Positions 41,153 to 48,634 of a stretch of DNA of 64,000 bases are shown here, piece by piece. Positions within the stretch are counted from its first letter, which is position 1, and every line of letters starts with the position of its first letter. The notes below the pieces were generated by a model. The model worked only from the letters and a program-made list of their open reading frames with translations. It made no database searches and was not told the DNA's origin. The translations under genes and the position numbers were made by a program. Source of the DNA: Phycisphaerales bacterium (GTDB taxonomy: Bacteria > Planctomycetota > Phycisphaerae > Phycisphaerales > UBA1924); contig JADJMV010000004.1 of the NCBI GenBank assembly GCA_016709445.1, positions 496,001 through 560,000 of the forward strand. Direction: 5' to 3'.

Positions 41153-41230
41153 CGTGAGCCCTCGCAGGAACATCGGCCCGATTCTAGGAAAGAACGAGTT
41201 CCCCTGGGGCAAGCAGCCCCGCAAACAAAC

Positions 41231-41261
41231 ACGCGTCGGAGGCACCGAGCCACCGACGCGC
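41231..41261 (-). terminator. Probable terminator downstream of tetraheme cytochrome copy 1
   Basis: On the minus strand an imperfect stem (CGCGTCGG ... CCGACGCG with inner GGC/GCC pairs) is followed by TGTTTGTTTG. It is a sequence relative of the hairpin at 42468 after copy 2, so the duplication included the terminator. It lies before the NHL gene and should separate the two transcripts. Confidence 0.6.
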
Positions 41262-41340
41262 GACGCAACCTTCTGGTTCCGGAGCCGGGCGCTAGCCCGG
41301 CCGGGCGACTCGGAGCGTGGACGCGCGGCCGGTCGCCGCA

Positions 41341-41392
41341 GAAAGAAGAGCCCGTCCAGGCCCAGCCCGTCGAAGCGGGCGGGCCTGGACGG
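41341..41392 (-). terminator. Long hairpin right after tetraheme cytochrome copy 1
   Basis: A 12-bp perfect outer stem (CCGTCCAGGCCC, 41352-41363, with 41381-41392) and a 5-bp inner stem with a 6-base loop. On the minus strand it is followed by GGGCTCTTCTTTC. It sits 13 bases past the stop of the cytochrome gene and may terminate or stabilise its mRNA. Confidence 0.6.
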
Positions 41393-41404
41393 AAATCCGG
41401 TGAC

Positions 41405-42026
41405 TTACTTGATGTGGCAGGTGAGGCAGAGGGCCGAGGCGCTGTTGTCGAGGGTGAGCAGGTCGTCGTGGCCGTACCGGTTGTGCACGTTGTGGCAGGT
41501 CGCACAGCTCACCACGTTGATGACGTTCCCCGTGTCCTTGCTGGTCCAGGTCTTCAGGCGGACCGAGCTCGGGAAGGTGGACTTGTCGCGGAACGCGGTG
41601 TCCCAGTAGCTGGGCTTGTCCTCGGGGATACTCGGCGTCGCTGCCCACGGGGTGGTCGTTGGTCAGGTCCGTGCCCAGGTTCTTCTTGCCGCCGATGAAG
41701 CTGGAACCGTTGTTGCCGCCGAAGCTGTCCAGGGCGACCGTGCCGTCGTGGCAGGAGAGGCACAGGCGGCTGGTGGTATCGAAGTCCAGCTCCGCAGTGC
41801 CGCTGCCCTCATGCATGTCGTACGTCGCCGTCGTCAGCGTGTGGTTCCACAGCCGAGGCATGCCCGTGATGGCGTTGTGCGGGGTGTGGCAGGGCTTGCA
41901 GATCTCGCCGTCCGACCAAGCCATCGAGCTGAAGTCGTGGGCCGAGCCGACGATCTGACCAAACGAGGGAAGTGCCAGGCCCGCTATCGCCAGTGCGCCG
42001 AGCTTCACGAGATGGTGCCGTTGCAT
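41405..42026 (-). CDS. OmcE-like tetraheme c-type cytochrome, copy 1 (frameshifted)
   Basis: Signal peptide MQRHHLVKLGALAIAGLALPSFGQ, then SAHDFSS, CKPCHTPHN, LWNHTL, CLSCHDGT, NLGTDLTNDHPVGSDAEYP. After this point the frame breaks: one C is missing in a C run (GGGG 41624-41627 on the plus strand). In the corrected frame it continues EDKPSYWDTAFRDKSTFPSS to CATCHNVHNRYGHDD and CLTCHIK, as in copy 2. Four CxxCH motifs in total. The motif order matches the OmcE-type extracellular nanowire family; assignment rests on motif order and not on a search. A sigma-54-like promoter lies at 42123. Confidence 0.8.
41685..41975. repeat. 291-bp direct repeat, copy 1
   Basis: This segment inside the first tetraheme cytochrome gene is identical by eye to 42873-43163 inside the second, while the flanks differ. 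It points to recent duplication or gene conversion. Confidence 0.85.
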
Positions 42027-42122
42027 GTTCGGTCTCCTTCACTGCAAATCTGTCGCGGGGTTCTATTGCGGCGGCTTACCCGGTCGCCCTCTCGCCCGCT
42101 GCCTATATCTGCCATTCATGTC

Positions 42123-42138
42123 TGCAATTGCCGTACCA
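42123..42138 (-). promoter_or_regulatory. Sigma-54-like promoter of tetraheme cytochrome copy 1
   Basis: On the minus strand the sequence TGGTACGGCAATTGCA matches the -24/-12 consensus TGGCACG-N4-TTGCW except one base (T for C in the -24 element). It lies 97 bases before the ATG. The same position before copy 2 carries a related sequence (43295-43310). Confidence 0.65.
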
Positions 42139-42467
42139 GCACCCTCAATGGTCCTGAATAGCCCTCCACGGCCTCCAATCGCCGATTTCGGGCAATTGAC
42201 ACTATCTGGATGTCTTATTCTTGAGAATCCCGCCCCCACCCTGGTTCTCGGAATGAGAAGGCTCCCCATGGCGAGCACTCGTTATCAGACTTTGCCCGCC
42301 CGCAGCACTGCCCCGACAGCGACGTCCGTGGCCCTGCAGCGACAGCTATGAGCCCCAATCGCGGTGAATGTGTCGTATTTGCGACAACAATGGCGACGTC
42401 GGATGCAATCCCACCCGGATCCATCGCGCCAAACCGCATTCTCAAGTTCGGGAAGCTTCAAAAACAC

Positions 42468-42495
42468 GCGTCGGCGGCCCCGAGCCGCCGACGCG
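42468..42495 (-). terminator. Rho-independent terminator after tetraheme cytochrome copy 2
   Basis: On the minus strand an 11-bp perfect stem (CGCGTCGGCGG/CCGCCGACGCG) is followed by TGTTTTTG. It lies about 100 bases after the stop codon. Confidence 0.75.
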
Positions 42496-42590
42496 CGACG
42501 CAACCTACGTGCAGCGGGGTCCTGCCCGGGACCCGGCGCCCCGCGGCCGATGACCTCGGGGAGCGTCCCGCGGCGGGCCCACCGACTGGC

Positions 42591-43214
42591 TCACTTGATA
42601 TGGCAGGTGAGGCAGAGGGCCGAGGCGCTGTTGTCGAGGGTGAGCAGGTCGTCGTGACCGTACCGGTTGTGCACGTTGTGGCAGGTCGCACAGCTGACGA
42701 CATCGATGACGTTGCCCGTGTCCTTGCTGGTCCAGGTCTTCAGGCGGACCGAACTCGGGAAGGTGGACTTGTCGCGGAAGCGGGTACTCCAGCTGCCGCC
42801 ACCGCTCTCCGGGGGATACTCGGCGTCGCTGCCCACGGGGTGGTCGTTGGTCAGATCCGTGCCGAGCTTCTGCTTGCCGCCGATGAAGCTGGAACCGTTG
42901 TTGCCGCCGAAGCTGTCCAGGGCGACCGTGCCGTCGTGGCAGGAGAGGCACAGGCGGCTGGTGGTATCGAAGTCCAGCTCCGCAGTGCCGCTGCCCTCAT
43001 GCATGTCGTACGTCGCCGTCGTCAGCGTGTGGTTCCACAGCCGAGGCATGCCCGTGATGGCGTTGTGCGGGGTGTGGCAGGGCTTGCAGATCTCGCCGTC
43101 CGACCAAGCCATCGAGCTGAAGTCGTGGGCCGAGCCGACGATCTGACCAAACGAGGGAAGTGCGAACCCGACGAGAGCCAAAGCGCCGATCTTCACAGAG
43201 TTCGAGCGAAGCAC
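42591..43214 (-). CDS. OmcE-like tetraheme c-type cytochrome, copy 2 (intact)
   Basis: A 207-residue exported cytochrome. Signal peptide cut near SFGQ (about residue 24). Four CxxCH: CKPCH (43-47), CLSCH (89-93), CATCH (175-179), CLTCH (201-205). Extra His in SAHDFSS, TPHN, LWNH, NDHP and NVHN can serve as distal ligands, consistent with bis-His hemes. The order HDFSS - CxxCHTPHN - LWNH - CLSCHDGT - LGTDLTNDHP - CATCHNVH - CLTCH matches small tetraheme cytochromes of the OmcE group that form extracellular filaments in Geobacter; the filament role here is inferred. It is an intact duplicate of copy 1 and is divergent from ccmE. Confidence 0.88.
   Translation of the reverse strand: MLRSNSVKIGALALVGFALPSFGQIVGSAHDFSSMAWSDGEICKPCHTPHNAITGMPRLWNHTLTTATYDMHEGSGTAELDFDTTSRLCLSCHDGTVALDSFGGNNGSSFIGGKQKLGTDLTNDHPVGSDAEYPPESGGGSWSTRFRDKSTFPSSVRLKTWTSKDTGNVIDVVSCATCHNVHNRYGHDDLLTLDNSASALCLTCHIK
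42873..43163. repeat. 291-bp direct repeat, copy 2
   Basis: Identical by eye to 41685-41975; lies inside the second tetraheme cytochrome gene. Confidence 0.85.
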
Positions 43215-43294
43215 GCGTATTCTCCTTCAACGTTCCTGGGGCGGGGGCGGCTCAACCGGCCGTCCAGTCCGCGTTCTTAACAGCCATACATATC

Positions 43295-43310
43295 CTCAAT
43301 TGGCGTGCCA
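43295..43310 (-). promoter_or_regulatory. Sigma-54-like promoter of tetraheme cytochrome copy 2
   Basis: On the minus strand TGGCACGCCAATTGAG has a perfect -24 element and TTG at -12, but A replaces the C of the consensus GC. It lies 81 bases before the ATG and is related in sequence to the promoter of copy 1. A weaker match than copy 1. Confidence 0.5.
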
Positions 43311-43342
43311 ACAGATATATGGAGGAGAAACGCCCTTTGACT

Positions 43343-43358
43343 CGAAACCGCGGTTTCG
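43343..43358. promoter_or_regulatory. Perfect 16-bp palindrome, candidate activator site
   Basis: CGAAACCGCGGTTTCG lies about 33-48 bases upstream of the -24 element of the copy 2 promoter, where a sigma-54 activator or another dimeric regulator could bind. It lies between divergent cytochrome and ccm genes. I did not find a second copy before cytochrome copy 1. Confidence 0.4.
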
Positions 43359-43746
43359 GACCCACGAAGCCCAGCCAGTCGTCTCAAGAGTGGGATTGCC
43401 GCATCCTCGGAGTTTCCCGAAGCGGAAAACCCGGTTGACGGAGTCCAGCCCGATCCTACCGATTAAAATGCGATCATCGTGAAGGGCGGGCTTGGTGCGT
43501 GGAGGGACGGTTGCCGGACCTTCTCGTGATCAAGAGGATATTGAAGTCCATATTACCAAAAATGAGAATGCCACATTGCGGACGGTCTGTCAGGGGGTAG
43601 TCTGGCCGCAGCACTGGGAACGAAGGCCTTCCAGGGTGTGGGCCGCAAAGTCAGATCCCGGCATCCACTTTGCACCGTCCCGCAGGGACGGCGCAGGAGG
43701 TCCCCCGTGAGCACCGCATACAGGAAGCTGGCGATCGGAGGCCGCG

Positions 43747-44106
43747 ATGGCGGTGGCGATCGTGTACCTGGGCTTCGCGGGGATTCGGTCTGGGTGGGTG
43801 TACTACGTGGGAGTGGACGAGTACGCCGTGGATGCGGCGGCCCACCACGCGCGATCCAGGGTGTTCGGGATTGTGGGCGACGGGGCCGAATCGCATCCGG
43901 CGGAGTTGACGGCCCGGTTCACGCTGATGGGGACCGGGGCGACGCTCCCGGTGGAATACCACGGCGCAATCCCGGACATGTTCGCGGCCGGGCGCCAGGT
44001 CGTGATCGAAGGCCGCATGGATGAACGGGGGGTGTTCGTCGCCGATGTGCTGATGACCAAGTGCGCGAGCAAGTACGCGCCCCGGGAGGCGGGGTCGTCG
44101 GGATGA
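43747..44106 (+). CDS. ccmE: Cytochrome c maturation protein CcmE, CxxxY variant
   Basis: A 119-residue haem chaperone. A short N-terminal membrane segment (AVAIVYLGFAGI) is followed by the CcmE beta-barrel: SRVFGIVGDGAE, RFTLMGTGATLPVEYHGAIPDMFAAGRQVVIEGR, FVADVLMTKCASKYAPRE. The haem-binding HxxxY of most CcmE is here CxxxY (C106, Y110), as in Desulfovibrio System I*. GGAGG lies 5 bases before this ATG. A longer form from GTG 43707 (STAYRKLAIGG, with AGGAGGT before it) would join the frame if one base were removed near 43741-43746. The stop overlaps ccmF (ATGA). Confidence 0.85.
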   Translation: MAVAIVYLGFAGIRSGWVYYVGVDEYAVDAAAHHARSRVFGIVGDGAESHPAELTARFTLMGTGATLPVEYHGAIPDMFAAGRQVVIEGRMDERGVFVADVLMTKCASKYAPREAGSSG

Positions 44107-46091
44107 CGCCGAGCTTGGGAGATGTCGCCCTGCTTGGGGGCGCTGCGGCCTCGGCCTGGGGCGTCATGTCTTCGGCCACGGCCGCGGTGCGGGGGGTTGG
44201 GCTCCGGCACGCCCGGGCGGCGGTGCTGTTGCAGCCGGTGATGGTCGGGCTGGCATTCTTCCTACTCGCCTCGGCGATGCTGCGGAGCGACTTCCGCTTC
44301 GCCTACGTCGCCGAGCATTCGGAGCGGTCGCTCCCGGTGGCTCTCAAGTTCGCGGCCGTCTGGGCGGGGCAGGAGGGCAGTCTGCTGCTCTGGGCCTTCG
44401 TGCTGTCTGTGGTGGGAGCCCTTGCGGCGTGGAGTCGGCGAGGGATCGACCGACCCGGGGAGGCTGTGACGCTGGGCTCGTTCTCGGTCGTCAACGGCTT
44501 CTTCGCGGGCCTGCTGTTCCTGGCGGCCAATCCATTCCTGCCCGGCAGGTTTGGCGCGCCGCTGGACGGCTATGGCCTGAACCCCATGCTCCAGCACTGG
44601 GCGATGGTGCTGCATCCACCCATGCTCTTCACTGGCTATGCGTGCTCGATTGTGCCGTTCGCCGTCGCGATGGGGGCCATCGTCGGCGGACGGGGCAGCG
44701 AGGGCTGGTCCGTCGAGGCACGGCGCTGGGCGTTGGCATCGTGGCTGTTCCTGACGATCGGGATTTCGCTGGGTGCCTGGTGGGCGTATGTCGAGCTTGG
44801 GTGGGGCGGCTATTGGGCTTGGGACCCGGTCGAGAATGCTTCGCTCCTGCCGTGGCTCGCGGGGACGGCGCTGGTGCACACGATCATGGTGGACAGCCAG
44901 CGGGGCGGGTTCCGGCATTGGGTCGCGGGGCTGGCGGTGGCGACATTTGGGCTGTGTGTGCTGGCGACCTACATGACGCGCAGCGGGGTGGTGGAGTCGA
45001 TCCACGCCTTTGCGGCGTCGTCGGTGGGGTCCGCATTCCTTGTGCTTCTGGCGGCGGTGGTGCTTGGGGGCGTGACGACTCTGATCGCCGGGCGCCGGTC
45101 GCTGCGCCGCGGCGGCGGGCTCGAGCGGGTGGTCAGCCGCGACGGTGCGGTGCTCGTCGCCAATGTGCTGCTCCTGTCGATGACGGGGGTCACGCTGATC
45201 GGGACGATCTTCCCCTTGATCAGCGGGCTGTTCATGGCTCGCGCGGTGGGTGTGGGATCGGCGTACTACGAGCGGGTGTTCGGTCCGCTCGCGCTGGGAT
45301 TACTTTCGATCATGGCTCTGGCCCCGCTGTTGGGCTATGGGAGCGCGGGGCTCGGGCGGGGCGCCATACGGCTGGCACTCGGGTCCGCATGCGTCGTGAT
45401 CGCGGCACTGGCGGCGGGCGTGCACAACGTGGCGGTGTTGGCGTGTGTCGCGATCGCCTCGCTCACGGTGCTGGTCGGCGGCGCCTCGCTGCTCCGGGTG
45501 GTGCGAACATCAGGGACCGGTCTGCTCGAGACGATCCTCGCGAATCACCGGCGCATCGGCGGGCAGGTCGTGCATACGGGCCTCGTGCTCGTGCTCGTCG
45601 GGGTGGCTGGATCCAGCCTGTATGCCCGCAAGCAGAGCTTCACGCTCGAGGCGGGCGAGACCGCCGAGTTCGCGGGCTACTCCGTGAAGCTCGAACGCCT
45701 CGGCGATCTGCGCGGGAGCAACTACAGCGCGGTCGAGGCGGTGGTGACCCTGACCGATCGGCGCGGGGGAGTGGTCGAATTGCGCCCGCAGCAACGCTTC
45801 TACGACAAGACCGAGTCGGCCGCGGCCGAGGTCGATATCAGGGCCGGACTCGGGCAGGATCTCTACGTCGGTTTGCTCGGCTGGACCGCCGGCGGATCCA
45901 GCGCCGCCGTGCAGGTGCTGATCAATCCCGTCGTGACATGGATCTGGATCGGCGCCGCGATGATGGCTGGGGGTGGGGTATTGTGCCTGGTTCCGCGCGT
46001 GCTGCCCAGCGTTCGGGCGCAGGAGGCGGCGGAGCCCGCTGTGCAGGGAGCGGATCTCCCCGTGGCATCGGGCCGGGCGGCGTTCCCATGA
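44103..46091 (+). CDS. ccmF: Haem lyase CcmF
   Basis: A 662-residue polytopic membrane protein. It contains the WWD-type haem-handling motif WGGYWAWDPVENASLLPW (234-251), with WAGQEGSLLLWAFVLS and HPPMLFTGYACSIVPFA before it and ATYMTRSGVVESIHAFA after it, all hallmarks of CcmF. A large C-terminal periplasmic segment follows (SFTLEAGETAEFAGYSVKLE). CcmF transfers haem from CcmE to apocytochrome. Length is near the family norm. The start overlaps ccmE and the stop overlaps the next gene, so all are translated in sequence. Confidence 0.94.
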   Translation: MTPSLGDVALLGGAAASAWGVMSSATAAVRGVGLRHARAAVLLQPVMVGLAFFLLASAMLRSDFRFAYVAEHSERSLPVALKFAAVWAGQEGSLLLWAFVLSVVGALAAWSRRGIDRPGEAVTLGSFSVVNGFFAGLLFLAANPFLPGRFGAPLDGYGLNPMLQHWAMVLHPPMLFTGYACSIVPFAVAMGAIVGGRGSEGWSVEARRWALASWLFLTIGISLGAWWAYVELGWGGYWAWDPVENASLLPWLAGTALVHTIMVDSQRGGFRHWVAGLAVATFGLCVLATYMTRSGVVESIHAFAASSVGSAFLVLLAAVVLGGVTTLIAGRRSLRRGGGLERVVSRDGAVLVANVLLLSMTGVTLIGTIFPLISGLFMARAVGVGSAYYERVFGPLALGLLSIMALAPLLGYGSAGLGRGAIRLALGSACVVIAALAAGVHNVAVLACVAIASLTVLVGGASLLRVVRTSGTGLLETILANHRRIGGQVVHTGLVLVLVGVAGSSLYARKQSFTLEAGETAEFAGYSVKLERLGDLRGSNYSAVEAVVTLTDRRGGVVELRPQQRFYDKTESAAAEVDIRAGLGQDLYVGLLGWTAGGSSAAVQVLINPVVTWIWIGAAMMAGGGVLCLVPRVLPSVRAQEAAEPAVQGADLPVASGRAAFP

Positions 46092-47196
46092 GGGCTCGTG
46101 CGGAGAGGATGGACAGACCGATGCGGATGGCGATAGCGGTCACGGCGGCGTGGGTGGGCAGTTGGGCGGGTCTGTGCGCTGCCCAGGGGCAGCCGGACGA
46201 CATCCCGGCGGCGCGGGTGTCCTCGCCCGAGGACGACGCGATGCGTCGCTTGCTGATGGATGGCGCGAGGGGAAGCCTGGCGATCCAGGTCGTGCAGGGG
46301 ACCAAGGGCGGCGCCCCGGTGAATTCCGGCGAGGTGCAGGTCGACCTGTATCACGACACGGACCATCCGATCTGGGAATTCAGCACGGGGCTGGAGCGGG
46401 GCGGCGTCGCGATGGTGGGCGATCTGCCGGTGGCGATCGCCGTGCGGGCTCTGGTGCGGATGGAGTATGGCGGGGTGACCTACCTCGAGGTCGGGCCGCC
46501 GATGGGGCCGGACGCGCCGGACGGCGTGGTCAAGGTGCTTGTCTATGAAACGACGCCGGACGAGCCAGCCTGGAAGGTGGCGATGCGCCACCTCACGGTC
46601 ACCCGAACCGGGACCGGCACCCAGGTCGACGAGACACTGGTGGTCGAGAATCCGACCGACCGGACCTGGCAGGGGGCCGAGCCGGACGCCCGCGGCCAGC
46701 GGACATGCGTGCGGGTCCGTCTGCCCGAGGGCGCGCAGGACGTCACGCTGGTCCAGGGCTTCCACGGCTGGTGCTGCACGGAGTTCGAGGAGGGGCAGCT
46801 CGCCGTGGGCATGCCGATGATGCCCGGCCAGACCACCTTTGCGTACAGCTACTTGTTGCCTGAGACACGCGATCAGCTCAGCGTGCGGTTCCGGTCTCCG
46901 GTGCCGACCGACCACGTCGTGGTCTTCGTGCCGGACGACGGCTCGGAGGCGCAGGCCTCGGGGCTCGATCTGGCGGGGCGGGACACCGTTCAGGGTGCGA
47001 GGATGCGGATCTTCCAGGGCGCCTCGCTCGGCCCGGACAGCGAGGCGGGCGTCGTTCTCACCACGGCGCTGCGGTCACCGTCGCCCGTGGGTGATTCCTC
47101 GCGGCGCGGGGCGGGCCGAACGCTGATGATTGCCGGCGCGCGGTCCTGGCGCTGGGCATCGGGGTGTTTGTGTTCTTGAAGACCAGGCGGGGCTAG
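46088..47196 (+). CDS. Exported protein of unknown function within the ccm operon (frameshifted near its 3' end)
   Basis: A protein of about 369 residues with a signal or anchor at the N terminus (MAIAVTAAWVGSWAGLCAAQ). The middle is beta-rich (MRHLTVTRTGTGTQVDETLVVENPTDRTWQG, CVRVRLPEGAQDVTLVQGFHGWCCTEF), perhaps Ig-like or peptidase-regulatory-like. It has a vicinal Cys pair (CC, 229-230) and Cys 207. As written the frame stops at 47179 with a non-hydrophobic end. One base missing near 47138-47142 would restore VLALGIGVFVFLKTRRG, a C-terminal membrane anchor, with stop at 47194. I do not recognise a family. Its place between ccmF and ccmA, with coupled start, suggests a role in cytochrome assembly. 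Confidence 0.65.
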
Positions 47197-47215
47197 GGCG
47201 GGATCGGAGCGCGAG

Positions 47216-47965
47216 TTGACGACGGCGTATGCCGAGGGCGTGATCGGGGCGTTGGACGAGGCGCGATCGCCGATCGTGCGTGCGGTCGGGCTCTCGAAGT
47301 GGCTCGGGGGACGGCCCGTGCTGCGCGGCGTCGATCTGACGGTCGGGACATCCCAGTGCGTCGCCCTGCTGGGGGCGAATGGCGCGGGCAAGAGTACGCT
47401 GCTCCGGATTCTCTCGACCCTGACACGCCCGACTGCCGGAAGGCTTGAACTTTTCGGGCTCGATGCCACGCGGGCCGGGGCATTGCTCCGCGCCCGCATC
47501 GGCGTGATCGGGCACCAGCTCATGCTCTACCGCGAGCTGACGGTCCGGGAGAATCTCGAACTCTTCGGACGCCTGTACGGGCTCGGGCACGTGGGGGCGC
47601 GGGTGGGTGAGGTGCTGGGATTGGTGGGTCTTGAATCCCGCGCAGAGGATCGGGTGCGGGAACTCAGTCGCGGGCTCGCGCAGAGGGTGTCGATCGGGCG
47701 GGCGCTGATGCACCGGCCCGAATTGCTCCTGGCCGACGAGCCATTCACAGGGCTCGATACGGAATCGGCGGAGCGTCTTGAATCCATCGTGCGCGGACAC
47801 CGGGCCGGTGGGGGTTCGGTGGTCTTAGCCACGCACGACGCCGCCCAGGCGGCGCGGCTCGCTGACCGCGTGGCGGTGCTCCGGGGCGGCCGCATCGCGC
47901 TGCACGAGCCGGCAGGTGGGCACGACCCCGACGCGCTCGCCGCATGCTCGCGGAGTCTCGCATGA
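47216..47965 (+). CDS. ccmA: Haem exporter ATP-binding protein CcmA
   Basis: A 249-residue ABC ATPase. Walker A GANGAGKST, the signature LSRGLAQRVSIGRAL and Walker B LLLADEP are intact, with H in ATHDAAQ. Together with CcmB and CcmC it drives release of holo-CcmE. The start is TTG 47216, supported by GGAG 6 bases upstream. It is coupled to ccmB by an ATGA overlap. Confidence 0.92.
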   Translation: MTTAYAEGVIGALDEARSPIVRAVGLSKWLGGRPVLRGVDLTVGTSQCVALLGANGAGKSTLLRILSTLTRPTAGRLELFGLDATRAGALLRARIGVIGHQLMLYRELTVRENLELFGRLYGLGHVGARVGEVLGLVGLESRAEDRVRELSRGLAQRVSIGRALMHRPELLLADEPFTGLDTESAERLESIVRGHRAGGGSVVLATHDAAQAARLADRVAVLRGGRIALHEPAGGHDPDALAACSRSLA

Positions 47966-48621
47966 GCGGCGCCCGCGCCATCGCCGCGCTCGCGTCGAAG
48001 GATCTGCGGATCGAGACCCGCAGCCGCGAGATGGTGACGCTCGTCGCGATGCTGGGTGTGCTGGTGGTGGTCGTGCTGGCTCTCGGCCTGGGGCCGGAGG
48101 CGGCAGGGCCCCGAGCGGCCGCGATTCTTTGGGTTGCCTACCTCTTTTCGGGCGTGATCTGCTTCGAGAAGACGATGCAGGTCGAGCGGCAGGACGACGC
48201 GTTGGCGGCCCTGCTGCTCGCGCCGGTCGACCGGGGGCAGATCTACCTTGCCAAGCTGCTCGCTAATCTCGTCCTCATGACTGGCACCGGGCTGGTCATC
48301 ACGGTAGCCGGCGTGCTTTTCTTCCGATTTGACCTGGCGGCCTGGGGTTTCGCCGGCGTGATGGCCCTCGGGCTGATCGGCTTCGCGGCGGTCGGCACGC
48401 TGTTCTCGGCGTGCAGCAGTTCGTCCCGTCTCGGCGGCGGCGTGCTGCCGCTCCTGGTCTTTCCCCTATGTCTGCCCCTGATCCTCGCCTCCACGCAGAT
48501 GGTGCTCGCGATGCACGAACCGGAGCGGACGGTCTCGGGCGGCTACGGTGTGCTTGTAGCATTCGATATTGTGTTCCTGGCGGCCGGTTGGCTCGCGTTC
48601 GAGTTCCTGCTCGAGCCGTAA
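47962..48621 (+). CDS. ccmB: Haem exporter membrane protein CcmB
   Basis: A 219-residue protein with six hydrophobic segments. KDLRIETRSREMVTLVAMLG, ICFEKTMQVERQDDALAALLLAPVDRGQIYLAKLLAN and PLLVFPLCLPLILASTQ are characteristic of CcmB. It pairs with CcmA. AGGAGGG follows its stop and serves the next gene. Confidence 0.92.
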   Translation: MSGARAIAALASKDLRIETRSREMVTLVAMLGVLVVVVLALGLGPEAAGPRAAAILWVAYLFSGVICFEKTMQVERQDDALAALLLAPVDRGQIYLAKLLANLVLMTGTGLVITVAGVLFFRFDLAAWGFAGVMALGLIGFAAVGTLFSACSSSSRLGGGVLPLLVFPLCLPLILASTQMVLAMHEPERTVSGGYGVLVAFDIVFLAAGWLAFEFLLEP

Positions 48622-48634
48622 GGAGGGAGCTGGC

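Larger units (their letters stand above)
42027..42590. other. Intergenic region between the two tetraheme cytochrome genes
   Basis: Holds the sigma-54-like promoter of copy 1 (42123-42138) and the terminator of copy 2 (42468-42495). Its promoter-proximal part is more AT-rich than the surroundings. The open frames across it are shadows. Confidence 0.6.
43215..43746. other. Divergent promoter region between cytochrome copy 2 and ccmE
   Basis: An unusually AT-rich stretch for this genome. It holds the sigma-54-like promoter of the cytochrome (43295-43310) and a 16-bp perfect palindrome (43343-43358). A GTG with a strong AGGAGGT upstream at 43707 may be the true start of ccmE. Confidence 0.55.

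Noticed and set aside
39857..41698. 613-codon open frame on the plus strand across the cytochrome cluster
   Set aside because: Antisense to the NHL lipoprotein gene, which has clear repeats and a lipobox.
43561..43580. Fur-box-like AATGAGAATG before ccmE
   Set aside because: Only partial similarity on one half-site; not enough to claim iron control.
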